Shown in pieces: positions 1 through 6,666 of a stretch of DNA of 10,053 bases (positions within the stretch are counted from its first letter, which is position 1; each line of letters opens with the position of its first letter). Location of the stretch: NCBI GenBank assembly GCA_900752015.1, contig CAADTZ010000057.1, positions 1 to 10,053 on the forward strand, read 5' to 3'. A model generated the notes under the pieces. The model saw nothing but the letters and a program-made list of their open reading frames with translations. It searched no databases and was not told the DNA's origin. The stretch is from an uncultured Collinsella sp. (lineage in GTDB: Bacteria; Actinomycetota; Coriobacteriia; Coriobacteriales; Coriobacteriaceae). The translations under genes were made by a program, and so were the position numbers.

Positions 1-3
1 AAA

Positions 4-19
4 ACACAATATGTTGTGT
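4..19. promoter_or_regulatory. Candidate NrdR box at window edge
   Basis: The 16-mer ACACAATATGTTGTGT lies inside an 8-bp inverted repeat (AAACACAA / TTGTGTTT, bases 2-21). Compared with the NrdR-box consensus as I know it (acaCwAtATaTwGtgt), it agrees at 15 of 16 positions, including the central ATAT start and both CAC/GTG arms. NrdR is the ATP/dATP-sensing repressor of ribonucleotide reductase operons. Its boxes normally come in pairs a few helical turns apart; no second box is visible to the right, so the partner would lie left of the window. With xerD ended by its terminator at 182-251, the box probably belongs to a leftward nrd gene that is not in view. Confidence 0.5.
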
Positions 20-29
20 TTACAGCAAC

Positions 30-57
30 GGCGGGGAGCCCCCTGTGGCACCCCGCC
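30..57. other. GC-rich hairpin upstream of the edge box
   Basis: GGCGGGG (30-36) pairs with CCCCGCC (51-57). After an A-A mismatch the stem continues as GCC/GGC around a CCCTGT loop. On the plus strand it is followed by only three Ts and on the minus strand by no T tract, so it is a poor terminator in either direction. It could be part of a leader or a weak plus-strand terminator for a gene outside the window. Confidence 0.35.
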
Positions 58-63
58 TTTCAA

Positions 64-89
64 CCTCAACCTTCAAGTTGACCTTGAGG
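64..89. promoter_or_regulatory. Imperfect dyad, possible operator
   Basis: CCTCAA (64-69) and TTGAGG (84-89) are inverted around a smaller TCAA-G-TTGA dyad (73-81). Nested CCTCAA..TTGAGG dyads resemble operators of MerR-type regulators, but no convincing promoter with the long spacer typical of that family is visible. The function is unknown and the symmetry is imperfect. Confidence 0.2.
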
Positions 90-181
90 CGATTTTTGCG
101 TCCCTTTACATGCCGTTCACATCGCCCCCAAACTCCCCCACCCAAGGCGCATTCGGTCCACCACCGCGACGACAAGTGACG

Positions 182-251
182 AAAAATGGGACGGGCCCCA
201 GATTGCCCATGCGCGCGCAAAAGCACGCCGCGGCAATCTGGGGCCCGTCCC
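182..251 (-). terminator. Intrinsic terminator after xerD
   Basis: A perfect 20-bp inverted repeat (GGGACGGGCCCCAGATTGCC at 188-207, its complement at 232-251) encloses a second short stem with a TTTT loop (minus-strand GCGTGC / GCGCGC with one G-T pair). On the minus strand the stem is followed directly by ATTTTT (187-182). It lies about 34 bases beyond the xerD stop and ends the pyrG-xerD transcript. The stem is unusually long for a simple terminator. Confidence 0.85.
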
Positions 252-284
252 CAAATACCTATAAATATGCAGGCCAGCGATGTG

Positions 285-1226
285 TTAACGATGTGCCAGC
301 GGGTGCGCCGCCAGATAGACCTCGGTCAGTTGCGTACGATCGACATGCGTGTAGACCTGCGTGGTCGATATATCGGCATGCCCCAAGATCTCCTGTAGCA
401 CACGGAGGTCTGCGCCGCCCGCAAGCATATGGGTGGCAAAGGAGTGGCGCAAGGTATGGGGATGGAGCCCCACCAGCCCCACCTGACGCCCATACCGCTC
501 GCATATCGCATGCACGGCCTGGCGCGACAGGCGACGTCCGTTCTTATTTAAAAAGACCGCCGAGGTCTCGGTTCCGCGGGCATGGGCCGCCAAGCGAGAA
601 CGTCCCTCAGTTACATAGAGCGTCAGAGCTCGCGCCGCGCTTCCCACCAGTGGGGACAGGCGTTCCTTTGAGCCCTTACCGCGAACGAGTACAAAGCCAT
701 CGTCAATATGGATATCGCCCACATCGAGCCCAACCAGCTCACTCACACGCAAACCGCATCCGTAGAGCACTTCCAAGATGGCATGGTCGCGCAGTCCCAT
801 CTCGCCCTCGGGAAAGTCTTGATCGAGCAGTGCTGAGACATCCTCCACCGAAAGGTATTCCGGCAGGCGATCTGCCTTTTTGGGCAGGCGCAACGCCGCC
901 GTCGGGTTTTGGGCCACGGCCCCATCGCGCACCAAAAAGGCATGCAGGCCCTTCACGGCAGCAAGCGCGCGCTCCACCGAGGCGTCGGAATAGCCTCCGT
1001 CGCGGCGATCGGCAACAAAGTCCTCCACGACCTGACGAGTCACCTCTTCAAAAGACACAATGCCCGCCCGCTCCAGATAGGCGCAGTACGTCGTCAGGTC
1101 ACGACGGTAGGCCGCAATCGTATTGCGCGCCAAACCCCGCTCGACCGCAAGGTAATCGAGATACTCCCCCGCCACCACAGCGAGCGACGAGGGAGTAGCT
1201 TCGGTATGTTCTTGGTTCTCCGGCAC
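285..1226 (-). CDS. xerD: Site-specific tyrosine recombinase XerD
   Basis: A 313-residue tyrosine recombinase. Such enzymes act with a partner at the chromosomal dif site to resolve chromosome dimers before cell division. The N-terminal SAM-like core-binding domain (about residues 14-105) begins with the typical EYLDYLAVERGLARNT stretch. The catalytic domain (about 120-305) has the complete active site: R160 (GLRVSEL), K184 (RGKGSKER), H257 and R260 (HPHTLRHSFATH), H283 (LGHADIS) and nucleophile Y292 (TTQVYTHV), with the same spacing as E. coli XerD. The frame stays open 51 codons further upstream inside pyrG, but GTG at 1226 gives the normal family length and lies 2 bases after the pyrG stop. 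No strong Shine-Dalgarno is visible there, so translational coupling to pyrG is likely. XerD is preferred over XerC because of the pyrG neighbourhood, which is typical of actinobacterial xerD. Confidence 0.93.
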   Translation of the reverse strand: MPENQEHTEATPSSLAVVAGEYLDYLAVERGLARNTIAAYRRDLTTYCAYLERAGIVSFEEVTRQVVEDFVADRRDGGYSDASVERALAAVKGLHAFLVRDGAVAQNPTAALRLPKKADRLPEYLSVEDVSALLDQDFPEGEMGLRDHAILEVLYGCGLRVSELVGLDVGDIHIDDGFVLVRGKGSKERLSPLVGSAARALTLYVTEGRSRLAAHARGTETSAVFLNKNGRRLSRQAVHAICERYGRQVGLVGLHPHTLRHSFATHMLAGGADLRVLQEILGHADISTTQVYTHVDRTQLTEVYLAAHPLAHR

Positions 1227-1228
1227 CC

Positions 1229-2890
1229 TTAGTCCGTAGCGAGGTTCTTGGGCGTCACCTGCAGACGGTCGACACCCTCGTGCTGGCCGATCGAGGCGCG
1301 CACGAACTCGCGGAACAGCGGCTGCGGGTTGGTCGGACGGCTCTTGAACTCGGGATGAGCCTGGGTGGCCACATACCACGGATGCACGTCGCGCGGCAGC
1401 TCGACCATCTCGACCAGGCGCTCGTCGGGCGACAGACCCGAGATAACCAAACCGGCGTCCTCGAGCTGGTCGCGGAAGGCGTTGTTAAACTCAAAGCGGT
1501 GACGGTGACGCTCGTAGACAAGCTCCTCGCCATATGCCTCGCGAGCGAGGGTATCGGCGGCGAGCTTGCACGGATAGGCGCCCAAGCGCATGGTGCCGCC
1601 CTTCTCGGTCACGTCCTCCTGCGAGCTCATCAGATCGATGACGCTATACGGACCGTCCGGATCAAACTCGGAGGAGCTGGCACCGGCAAGGCCAACGACA
1701 TTGCGGGCGAACTCGCACACGGCGACCTGCATACCCAGGCAAATGCCCAGATACGGAATCTTGTGCTCACGGGCAAACTCGGCCGCGAGGATCTTGCCCT
1801 CCAGGGCGCGCTTGCCAAAGCCGCCGGGGACCAGGATGCCCGAGGCGTCGCCCAGAACCTCGGAGACATTCTGCTCGTCGAGGCTCTCGCCGTCGACCAG
1901 CTGGACGTCCACATGGCGATCGTAGAAGACGCCCGCATGGTGCAGGGCCTCGATAACCGACAGGTACGCATCGGGCAGCTGCGTGTACTTACCCACGACG
2001 GCGATCTTCACCTTGTCGGCGTGATGGTTGGCGTGATTCTGTTTGCGCAGGAACTCGTTCCACTCGCTCATGTCGCGCTCACGCGGATCCAGACCCAGGC
2101 GCTCGCAAATGCGCAGGTCAAAGTCCTGCTCGGCAAGCAGCTGCGGAACATCGTAAATGCTCGCGCAGTCCTCGTTGGTAAAGACGCAATCGGTGTCGAC
2201 GTCGCAGAAGCTTGCGATCTTTCCGCGGATAGCGTCATCGATATGGTGGTCGGAGCGCAGCACGATGATATCGGGCTGGATGCCAAAGCTGCGGAGCTCC
2301 TTGACGGAATGCTGCGTGGGCTTGGTCTTGACCTCATGGGCGGCGGCGATATAGGGAACGAGCGACACGTGGATGTAGCAGACGTTCTCGGGGCCGGCCT
2401 CCTTGCGGTACTGACGGATGGCCTCGACAAACGGTTGGGACTCGATGTCGCCGATCGTGCCGCCCAGCTCGGTGATGACTACATCGGAGCCGGTCTGCTC
2501 CTCGATGCGGCGGAACTTGTCCTTAATGGCATTGGTGACGTGGGGAATCACCTGCACGGTACCGCCCAAAAAGTCGCCGCGACGCTCGCGGGCGATGAGG
2601 CTTTTGTAGATGGCACCGGTCGTAAAGTTGGAATCGCGGGTCAGGTTCTCATCAATAAAGCGCTCGTAATGACCCAGGTCCAGGTCGGACTCGTAACCGT
2701 CCTCGGTAACGAAGACCTCACCATGCTGGAACGGGCTCATGGTACCGGGGTCGACGTTCAGATACGGGTCGGCCTTCTGCATCGTTACTTTGTAGCCACG
2801 CGACTTGAGCAGACGGCCCAGCGAGGCCGCGGTGATACCCTTGCCCAGGGACGAAACCACGCCACCGGTTACGAACACATGCTTGGTCAT
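1229..2890 (-). CDS. pyrG: CTP synthase (glutamine-hydrolysing)
   Basis: A complete 553-residue CTP synthase that makes CTP from UTP, ATP and glutamine in the last step of de novo pyrimidine nucleotide synthesis. The N-terminal synthetase domain (1 to about 270) opens with MTKHVFVTGGVVSSLGKGI, containing the P-loop-like SSLGKG (13-18), followed by KADPYLNVDPGTMSPFQHGE (39-58). The C-terminal class I glutamine amidotransferase domain (about 293-535) has the oxyanion glycines (PGGFG, 355-359), nucleophile C384 in LGICLGMQ, and H512 and E514 in AHPEF, so ammonia can be supplied from glutamine. The length matches the family (about 535-555). The ATG at 2890 follows a weak AGGT. Its own promoter region lies between it and the terminator of the upstream regulator gene, and xerD follows 2 bases after its stop. 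Confidence 0.98.
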   Translation of the reverse strand: MTKHVFVTGGVVSSLGKGITAASLGRLLKSRGYKVTMQKADPYLNVDPGTMSPFQHGEVFVTEDGYESDLDLGHYERFIDENLTRDSNFTTGAIYKSLIARERRGDFLGGTVQVIPHVTNAIKDKFRRIEEQTGSDVVITELGGTIGDIESQPFVEAIRQYRKEAGPENVCYIHVSLVPYIAAAHEVKTKPTQHSVKELRSFGIQPDIIVLRSDHHIDDAIRGKIASFCDVDTDCVFTNEDCASIYDVPQLLAEQDFDLRICERLGLDPRERDMSEWNEFLRKQNHANHHADKVKIAVVGKYTQLPDAYLSVIEALHHAGVFYDRHVDVQLVDGESLDEQNVSEVLGDASGILVPGGFGKRALEGKILAAEFAREHKIPYLGICLGMQVAVCEFARNVVGLAGASSSEFDPDGPYSVIDLMSSQEDVTEKGGTMRLGAYPCKLAADTLAREAYGEELVYERHRHRFEFNNAFRDQLEDAGLVISGLSPDERLVEMVELPRDVHPWYVATQAHPEFKSRPTNPQPLFREFVRASIGQHEGVDRLQVTPKNLATD

Positions 2891-2948
2891 ATTGAGTTAC
2901 CTGCGCTTCCCGTAGAAGTTGTTTATCCACATCTTACGGGTCTTCATT

Positions 2949-2977
2949 GTAATACTCGCACCGCGAACCGTTCGCAA
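2949..2977 (-). promoter_or_regulatory. Candidate pyrG promoter with 13-bp palindrome
   Basis: On the minus strand, TTGCGA (2977-2972) and TATTAC (2954-2949) are separated by 17 bases, each 4 of 6 to the sigma-70 consensus, about 58 bases before the pyrG ATG. A perfect dyad GCGAAC-C-GTTCGC (2963-2975) overlaps the -35 box and the spacer, where a repressor could sit. There is no terminator between this promoter and pyrG. Confidence 0.35.
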
Positions 2978-3010
2978 TTTTTCTCGCGTGCGATTGCATT
3001 TCTCATTCTT

Positions 3011-3044
3011 GAAACAAAACGCCGCCCGGTTTCCCAGGCGGCGT
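3011..3044 (-). terminator. Intrinsic terminator of the winged-helix gene
   Basis: ACGCCGCC (3019-3026) and GGCGGCGT (3037-3044) form a perfect 8-bp GC-rich stem with a 10-base loop. On the minus strand it runs into TTTTGTTTC (3019-3011). It begins 24 bases after the regulator stop codon and separates it from pyrG. Confidence 0.85.
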
Positions 3045-3068
3045 CGCTATGGCAAGGGTTACATGCTG

Positions 3069-3407
3069 CTATCGATCAGCAGCCTCGTCCTCAAGCATTT
3101 CTTGAACGAGCATGCCGGTACGGACGCCCTCAAGATACCACTTGCCACGTTCGGTGAGGCAAATGCCATTTGCAAGCTGACCGCCGTCTTCGCTATAACG
3201 CGAGACGACATCAATCATGCCTTCGGAATCCAAGCGATCGATTGCGGCGCGGGCACGATACGGCGAAACCCCCACGCGCTCGGCAAGCGTTTTGCGCGAG
3301 AAACCATACGGCCCGCCATTGTCTTCGGTTTGCTGGTCGATCTCCATCAACACCAGCACCTCGACACGCTTCATATCGTTGACACTCGCACGACCCTTGC
3401 CCGCCAT
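3069..3407 (-). CDS. Small winged helix-turn-helix regulator
   Basis: A 112-residue probable DNA-binding protein. After a basic N-terminus (MAGKGRASVNDMKRVEV) comes a helix, then a helix-turn-helix (FSRKTLAERVGVSPYRARAAIDRL, about 36-59, in which SPYRARAAIDRL is the recognition helix) and a wing (about 64-88, ending LTERGKWYL). A C-terminal acidic helix may serve for dimerisation. The layout is MarR/PadR-like, but I cannot name the subfamily, ligand or target. The ATG at 3407 is chosen because AGGAGG lies 5 bases before it; an in-frame ATG at 3461 has no comparable ribosome site. It is transcribed alone: the UPF0371 terminator lies upstream and its own terminator downstream. Control of itself or of a neighbour is possible but not shown. 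Confidence 0.8.
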   Translation of the reverse strand: MAGKGRASVNDMKRVEVLVLMEIDQQTEDNGGPYGFSRKTLAERVGVSPYRARAAIDRLDSEGMIDVVSRYSEDGGQLANGICLTERGKWYLEGVRTGMLVQEMLEDEAADR

Positions 3408-3412
3408 AGCAG

Positions 3413-3419
3413 CCTCCTC
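3413..3419 (-). promoter_or_regulatory. Shine-Dalgarno deciding the regulator start
   Basis: Minus-strand GAGGAGG, 5 bases before ATG 3407. It makes the shorter, 112-residue start of the winged-helix gene the preferred one over the in-frame ATG at 3461. Confidence 0.8.
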
Positions 3420-3524
3420 AAACCGAGCACGAGCATCTAACGCGCCGTGCGCGACCGACACACCTCACGATGGCAGGTAATATCCATCATGCGGCATCCC
3501 GCTAAGGATGAAACAGTTACGGTT

Positions 3525-3530
3525 ATTGTA
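3525..3530 (-). promoter_or_regulatory. Candidate -10 box for the regulator gene
   Basis: Minus-strand TACAAT within GGTATACAATAA, 5 of 6 to the sigma-70 -10 consensus, inside an AT-rich patch about 118 bases before the regulator ATG. No good -35 hexamer is found at 16-18 bases, so the call is weak. The leader between it and the gene shows no clear structured element. Confidence 0.3.
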
Positions 3531-3596
3531 TACCGCTCAAATTGTCTCTAGGCAGGTAAACGGCTATTTTTCGCCGAAATAGGCGCTTTATTGATC

Positions 3597-3629
3597 AAAA
3601 AGCCGTACCGGGCGCTAACCCGATACGGC
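3597..3629 (-). terminator. Intrinsic terminator of the UPF0371 gene
   Basis: GCCGTACCGGG (3602-3612) pairs with CCCGATACGGC (3619-3629) over 11 positions with one G-T pair and a 6-base loop. On the minus strand it is followed by TTTTT (3601-3597). It lies 35 bases beyond the stop codon of the UPF0371 gene. Confidence 0.85.
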
Positions 3630-3663
3630 CAAAATGCAATGCAATTACCGCGGTGCTTCAAAC

Positions 3664-5145
3664 TTAGCGATGAAAGAAACCGCGGCGCTCAAACTTGGGC
3701 TCGCAGCACACGTTGATACCCAGTTTGCGCAGTACCGTCTCGTCCGTCGGCGAGATGATCACGCTAAAGAAGGCATCGCAACCGCGCAGCTGCTCCAGGC
3801 CCGAAAGGACGCGAGCGGCCGTCTCACTCGTGGCCGAGGTGATCGACAGCGCCATAAGCGTCTCGTCGGTGTGGAGGCGCGGGTTTTTGCTGCCCAGGAA
3901 ATGCGTCTTGAGCTTGCTGATGGGCTCGATCGCCTCATCGCTAATGACCTCGAGCTCAAGGTCGACGCCCGAGACATGCTTGAGGGCGTTCATAATGAGC
4001 GAACTTGCGGCGCCCAGGCGCGTGGAGGTCTTACCGGTCACCACGGAACCATCGGGCATGACCATGGCACCCACGGGACCGCCCGTGAGCTGCTCCCTGG
4101 TGAGGGCCGCCGAGCGCGCCGGTGAGTAGTTCTTATCGATGCCGGCTTTCTTCATAATAATCTTGAGACGGTCGACTTGCTCATCGCCCACGCCGGTACG
4201 GCGCACATTTTCGACCGCGGTAAAGTAGCGGCGGACGATCTCCATCTTGGAAGCGTCGCGGCAGGCATCGTCATCGGTGATGGCAAAGCCGACCATATTG
4301 ACGCCCATGTCCGTAGGGCTCTGGTAGGGGCTCTTGCCCAGAATCTTTTCCATCAGAGCACGGACTACCGGGAAGGCCTCGACGTCGCGGTTGTAGTTGA
4401 CCGTGGTCTTGTTGTAGGCCTCCAGGTGGAAGGAGTCGATGATGTTGGCGTCATCGAGGTCTGCCGTGGCGGCCTCATAGGCAATATTGACCGGATGCGT
4501 CAGAGGAAGGTTCCAGACCGGGAAGGTCTCAAACTTGGCATAGCCGGCGGCGGTACCGTGCTTATGCTCGTGATACAGCTGCGAGAGGCAAGTGGCGAGC
4601 TTGCCCGAGCCAGGGCCGGGTGCCGTCACGACAACGAGCGGACGCGTGGTCTCAACGAACTCGTTCTTGCCGTAGCCTTCGTCAGACACGATCAGATCGA
4701 CGTCGTGCGGATAGCCCTCGATGGGATAATGCAGCTTGGCGGGAATACCGAGCGCGTTCAGGCGGTTGCGGAACACATCGGCAGCAGGCTGGCCGGCGTA
4801 CTGGGTGATGACCACGGCCGCGACGGCAAAGCCGTTGCCGCGGAACAGGTCGACCAGGCGCAAGACGTCCTCGTCATAGGTAATGCCAAGGTCACCACGA
4901 GCCTTGTTTTTCTCGATGTGGTTCGCATTGATCGCGATGATAACCTCGACATCGTCGGCGATGCTCTTGAGCATGCGGAACTTGCTGTCCGGTTCAAAAC
5001 CCGGCAGCACGCGGCTGGCATGATAGTCATCGAACAGCTTGCCGCCAAACTCCAAATAGAGCTTGCCACCAAACTGTGAGATGCGCTCCTTAATGTGAGC
5101 AGCCTGCAGCTCGATATACTTCGCGTTGTCGAAACCCTGGCGCAT
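3664..5145 (-). CDS. UPF0371 (DUF1846) family protein
   Basis: A 493-residue cytosolic protein of the UPF0371/DUF1846 family, recognisable from MRQGFDNAKYIELQAAHIKE at the N-terminus, the GGKLYLEFGGKLFDDYHASR block (26-45) and HPVNIAYEAATADLDDAN in the middle. The P-loop-like stretch APGPGSGKLAT (175-185) suggests nucleotide or phosphate binding. The biochemical role of the family is not established to my knowledge, although it is common in Firmicutes and Actinobacteria. The length fits the family (about 490-505). The start at 5145 is preferred because GGAG lies 6 bases upstream and family members begin MxxGFDxxKY; the frame opens 8 codons earlier without support. It is monocistronic, with its own -10 box and terminator. 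No signal peptide or membrane segment is seen. Confidence 0.92.
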   Translation of the reverse strand: MRQGFDNAKYIELQAAHIKERISQFGGKLYLEFGGKLFDDYHASRVLPGFEPDSKFRMLKSIADDVEVIIAINANHIEKNKARGDLGITYDEDVLRLVDLFRGNGFAVAAVVITQYAGQPAADVFRNRLNALGIPAKLHYPIEGYPHDVDLIVSDEGYGKNEFVETTRPLVVVTAPGPGSGKLATCLSQLYHEHKHGTAAGYAKFETFPVWNLPLTHPVNIAYEAATADLDDANIIDSFHLEAYNKTTVNYNRDVEAFPVVRALMEKILGKSPYQSPTDMGVNMVGFAITDDDACRDASKMEIVRRYFTAVENVRRTGVGDEQVDRLKIIMKKAGIDKNYSPARSAALTREQLTGGPVGAMVMPDGSVVTGKTSTRLGAASSLIMNALKHVSGVDLELEVISDEAIEPISKLKTHFLGSKNPRLHTDETLMALSITSATSETAARVLSGLEQLRGCDAFFSVIISPTDETVLRKLGINVCCEPKFERRGFFHR

Positions 5146-5184
5146 GTATGGCTCCCGTCCCGTTTCCAATTAATGTTCTAGGCG

Positions 5185-5190
5185 ATTATA
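5185..5190 (-). promoter_or_regulatory. -10 box of the UPF0371 gene
   Basis: A perfect minus-strand TATAAT (5190-5185), 39 bases before the ATG at 5145, predicts a short leader of about 30 bases. No good -35 hexamer is present at normal spacing (the 17-base position reads GCGTTG), so either the promoter is weak or an activator is needed. Confidence 0.5.
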
Positions 5191-5304
5191 ACGGAGCAGA
5201 CCCTCCCCAACGCCCAGGTCATCAACAGGCACCAACCAAACACGCCCGCCGCAACCACCGGAGACCCGGGACAGCTCATTTGGGACGGGAAACAAGTCAC
5301 TCAG

Positions 5305-5369
5305 CACCAACAATGAAAACGTCGCAGGCAGAGCCAAAGCCAGCGAACGGGCACCAGAGCGAGCAAGCT
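5305..5369 (-). repeat. Repeat unit 1 (intact copy)
   Basis: This 65-base copy is repeated 73 bases further on. Its first 39 bases (5305-5343) match 5378-5416 at 33 positions. Its last 27 bases (5343-5369) match 6946-6972 at 22 positions, including an exact 14-mer CCAGAGCGAGCAAG. The second copy is split by the insertion sequence. On the minus strand the unit can be read as SLWCPFAGFGSACDVFIVGA, but differences from the other copy are mostly non-synonymous and the 73-bp period is out of phase with codons, so a non-coding repeat is more likely than a gene. Confidence 0.75.
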
Positions 5370-5377
5370 ACCCCCTG

Positions 5378-5416
5378 CACCAACAAGGAGAACGTCGCAG
5401 GTTGAGCATAAGCCAG
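5378..5416 (-). repeat. Repeat unit 2, part left of the IS
   Basis: The left 39 bases of the second repeat copy, ending in ...AAGCCAG exactly where unit 1 continues with CGAAC. The rest of this copy resumes at 6946. Read on the minus strand across the deleted element the copy gives SLWRAFAGLCSTCDVLLVGA, gapless against unit 1 (13 of 20 residues identical), which confirms the insertion point. Confidence 0.75.
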
Positions 5417-5420
5417 ACAC

Positions 5421-5434
5421 TATGACCCAATCCG
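5421..5434 (+). repeat. Left subterminal inverted repeat of the IS
   Basis: TATGACCCAATCCG, a perfect 14-bp inverted repeat of 6929-6942. A position a few bases inside the end is the hallmark of IS1111-group elements. Confidence 0.9.
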
Positions 5435-5453
5435 AGGGCACTAAAAAGATAGG

Positions 5454-5483
5454 AGCCCCCGCTCGTGACCGCGGGTCGGGGCT
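5454..5483. other. Hairpin in the left end of the IS
   Basis: AGCCCC (5454-5459) and GGGGCT (5478-5483) enclose a further CGC/GCG pairing. On the minus strand a TTTTT run follows 6 bases after the stem, so it may act as a weak terminator that stops leftward transcripts from running out of the element. A second small hairpin, GGCGC-AGCC-GCGCC, lies at 5509-5522. Confidence 0.4.
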
Positions 5484-5533
5484 GCGACAATGATGTTGAA
5501 GTGCCATAGGCGCAGCCGCGCCGCAACGAGGTT

Positions 5534-5539
5534 GGGAGG
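5534..5539 (+). promoter_or_regulatory. Ribosome binding site of the transposase gene
   Basis: GGGAGG, 5 bases before ATG 5545. It is followed by CTCCC, so GGGA and TCCC could partly pair and lower translation of the transposase. Confidence 0.7.
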
Positions 5540-5544
5540 CTCCC

Positions 5545-6666
5545 ATGCCAAAGTATTCTACCGCGTTCGGGATGGACGTCCACCTGAGGTCGACCACCGT
5601 CTGCGCCCTCGACGCGGACACCGGCGAGGCCGTGACGAGGAGGTTCCCCGGCAACCCCTGGGGCGAGATCGCCGGGTGGATGGATGGGTTCCCCGGGCCG
5701 TCGCTCGCGGCCTACGAGAGCGGCTACCTCGGCTTCGCCCCGCAAAGGGAGCTCGCCGGGCTCGGCGTCGAGTGCGTCGTCGCCGCGGTCTCGAAGATCC
5801 CCAGGTCGGCCGCCGACTCGGCCTCCAAGAACGACAGGAACGACGCCGCCAGGATGGCCAAGGCGATACTCGCCCACGACATCTCCCCCGTATGGGTCCC
5901 CTCCCCCGAGGTCGAGGGCATCAGGGACCTCGCCGGCGCCTACGACGGGGCGACCGCGCGCCTGGCGACCGCCAAGCAGCGGCTGCTCGCCTTCCTCGCA
6001 AAGCGGGGGTTCGTCTACGGCGGCACCACGCCCGCCGGCAACCCGAGGAAGTACTGGACCTACGACTTCCTGAGGTGGCTCGACAAGGTCAGGCCGGAGG
6101 ACGATGGCGGGGTTCGGACGCTCGCCGCCCTGAGGAACGAGGTCGAGGCCGCGGCGGAGGCCCGGGCGGACCTGCTCTCCGAGTACAGGGCCGCCGTGGA
6201 TGCCAGCCCGATCGCCGCGGAGGTGGCCGCCCTCCAGTCGATCAAGGGCTGCGCCTTCGCGCTGGCCGCAGCCTTCTCGGCCGAGGTCGGCGACTTCACG
6301 AGGTTCCGTTCCGGAAGGCAGGTCACGGCCTATTTCGGCCTCGCGCCGAGTCAGAGGTCGAGTGGCGACTCCGTGCGGCTCGGAGGCATCAGCGGCGCGG
6401 GCAACGCGCTCGTGAGGAAGCTGGCCGTTGAGGGCTCATGGTGCTACGCCGCGGCACGGCACCAGCCGAAGCTCATGCCGAGGGACACGGGCGTGCCCCT
6501 CGAGATAAGGATGCACGGGAGGAAGGGGTCCGAGCGGCTCCTGCGGCGGCGCGAGGAGATGCTCGCCCGCGGCATGCCCGCGGCGAAGGCCAACGCGGCC
6601 ACCGCGGCCGAGCTCGTGAGGTGGCTCTGGGCCCTCGGCATGATGTGCCGGGAGGGCGCGGAATAG
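5545..6666 (+). CDS. IS110-family transposase (DEDD/serine recombinase)
   Basis: A complete 373-residue transposase of the IS110 family. These enzymes combine a RuvC-like DEDD domain with a C-terminal Tnp domain carrying a catalytic serine, and move the element through a circular intermediate, guided by an RNA from the element's non-coding end. Visible DEDD residues: D11 (AFGMDVH), E58 (AAYESG), and D97 and D100 (KNDRNDAARMAKAI). A linker of alpha-helical character (about 125-215) follows. The Tnp domain contains LQSIKGCAFALAAAF (230-244) and QRSSGDSVRLGGISGAGN (270-287), where S272 or S273 is the likely nucleophile. No frameshift or stop is seen, so the enzyme may be active. Base use is very GC-rich, with many AGG arginine codons unlike the host genes, which points to acquisition from outside. 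Confidence 0.95.
   Translation: MPKYSTAFGMDVHLRSTTVCALDADTGEAVTRRFPGNPWGEIAGWMDGFPGPSLAAYESGYLGFAPQRELAGLGVECVVAAVSKIPRSAADSASKNDRNDAARMAKAILAHDISPVWVPSPEVEGIRDLAGAYDGATARLATAKQRLLAFLAKRGFVYGGTTPAGNPRKYWTYDFLRWLDKVRPEDDGGVRTLAALRNEVEAAAEARADLLSEYRAAVDASPIAAEVAALQSIKGCAFALAAAFSAEVGDFTRFRSGRQVTAYFGLAPSQRSSGDSVRLGGISGAGNALVRKLAVEGSWCYAAARHQPKLMPRDTGVPLEIRMHGRKGSERLLRRREEMLARGMPAAKANAATAAELVRWLWALGMMCREGAE

Noticed and set aside
2891..3044. A pyrG leader attenuator of the Bacillus type (reiterative G addition)
   Set aside because: The only terminator here begins right after the upstream regulator gene and lies upstream of the candidate pyrG promoter. No GGGC start tract followed by a hairpin is seen near the gene.
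1280..3157. A 625-codon plus-strand open frame antisense to pyrG, and similar long frames at 11-1198, 4177-5079, 7994-8671 and 8849-9721
   Set aside because: They mirror real minus-strand genes whose GC-rich third positions keep the opposite frame open. Their translations show no recognisable domain, and the genes beneath them have full family motifs.
5417..5544. Guide RNA in the left end, as in IS110-group elements
   Set aside because: Subterminal inverted repeats indicate the IS1111 group, the left end is short, and no match to target or donor was found there.
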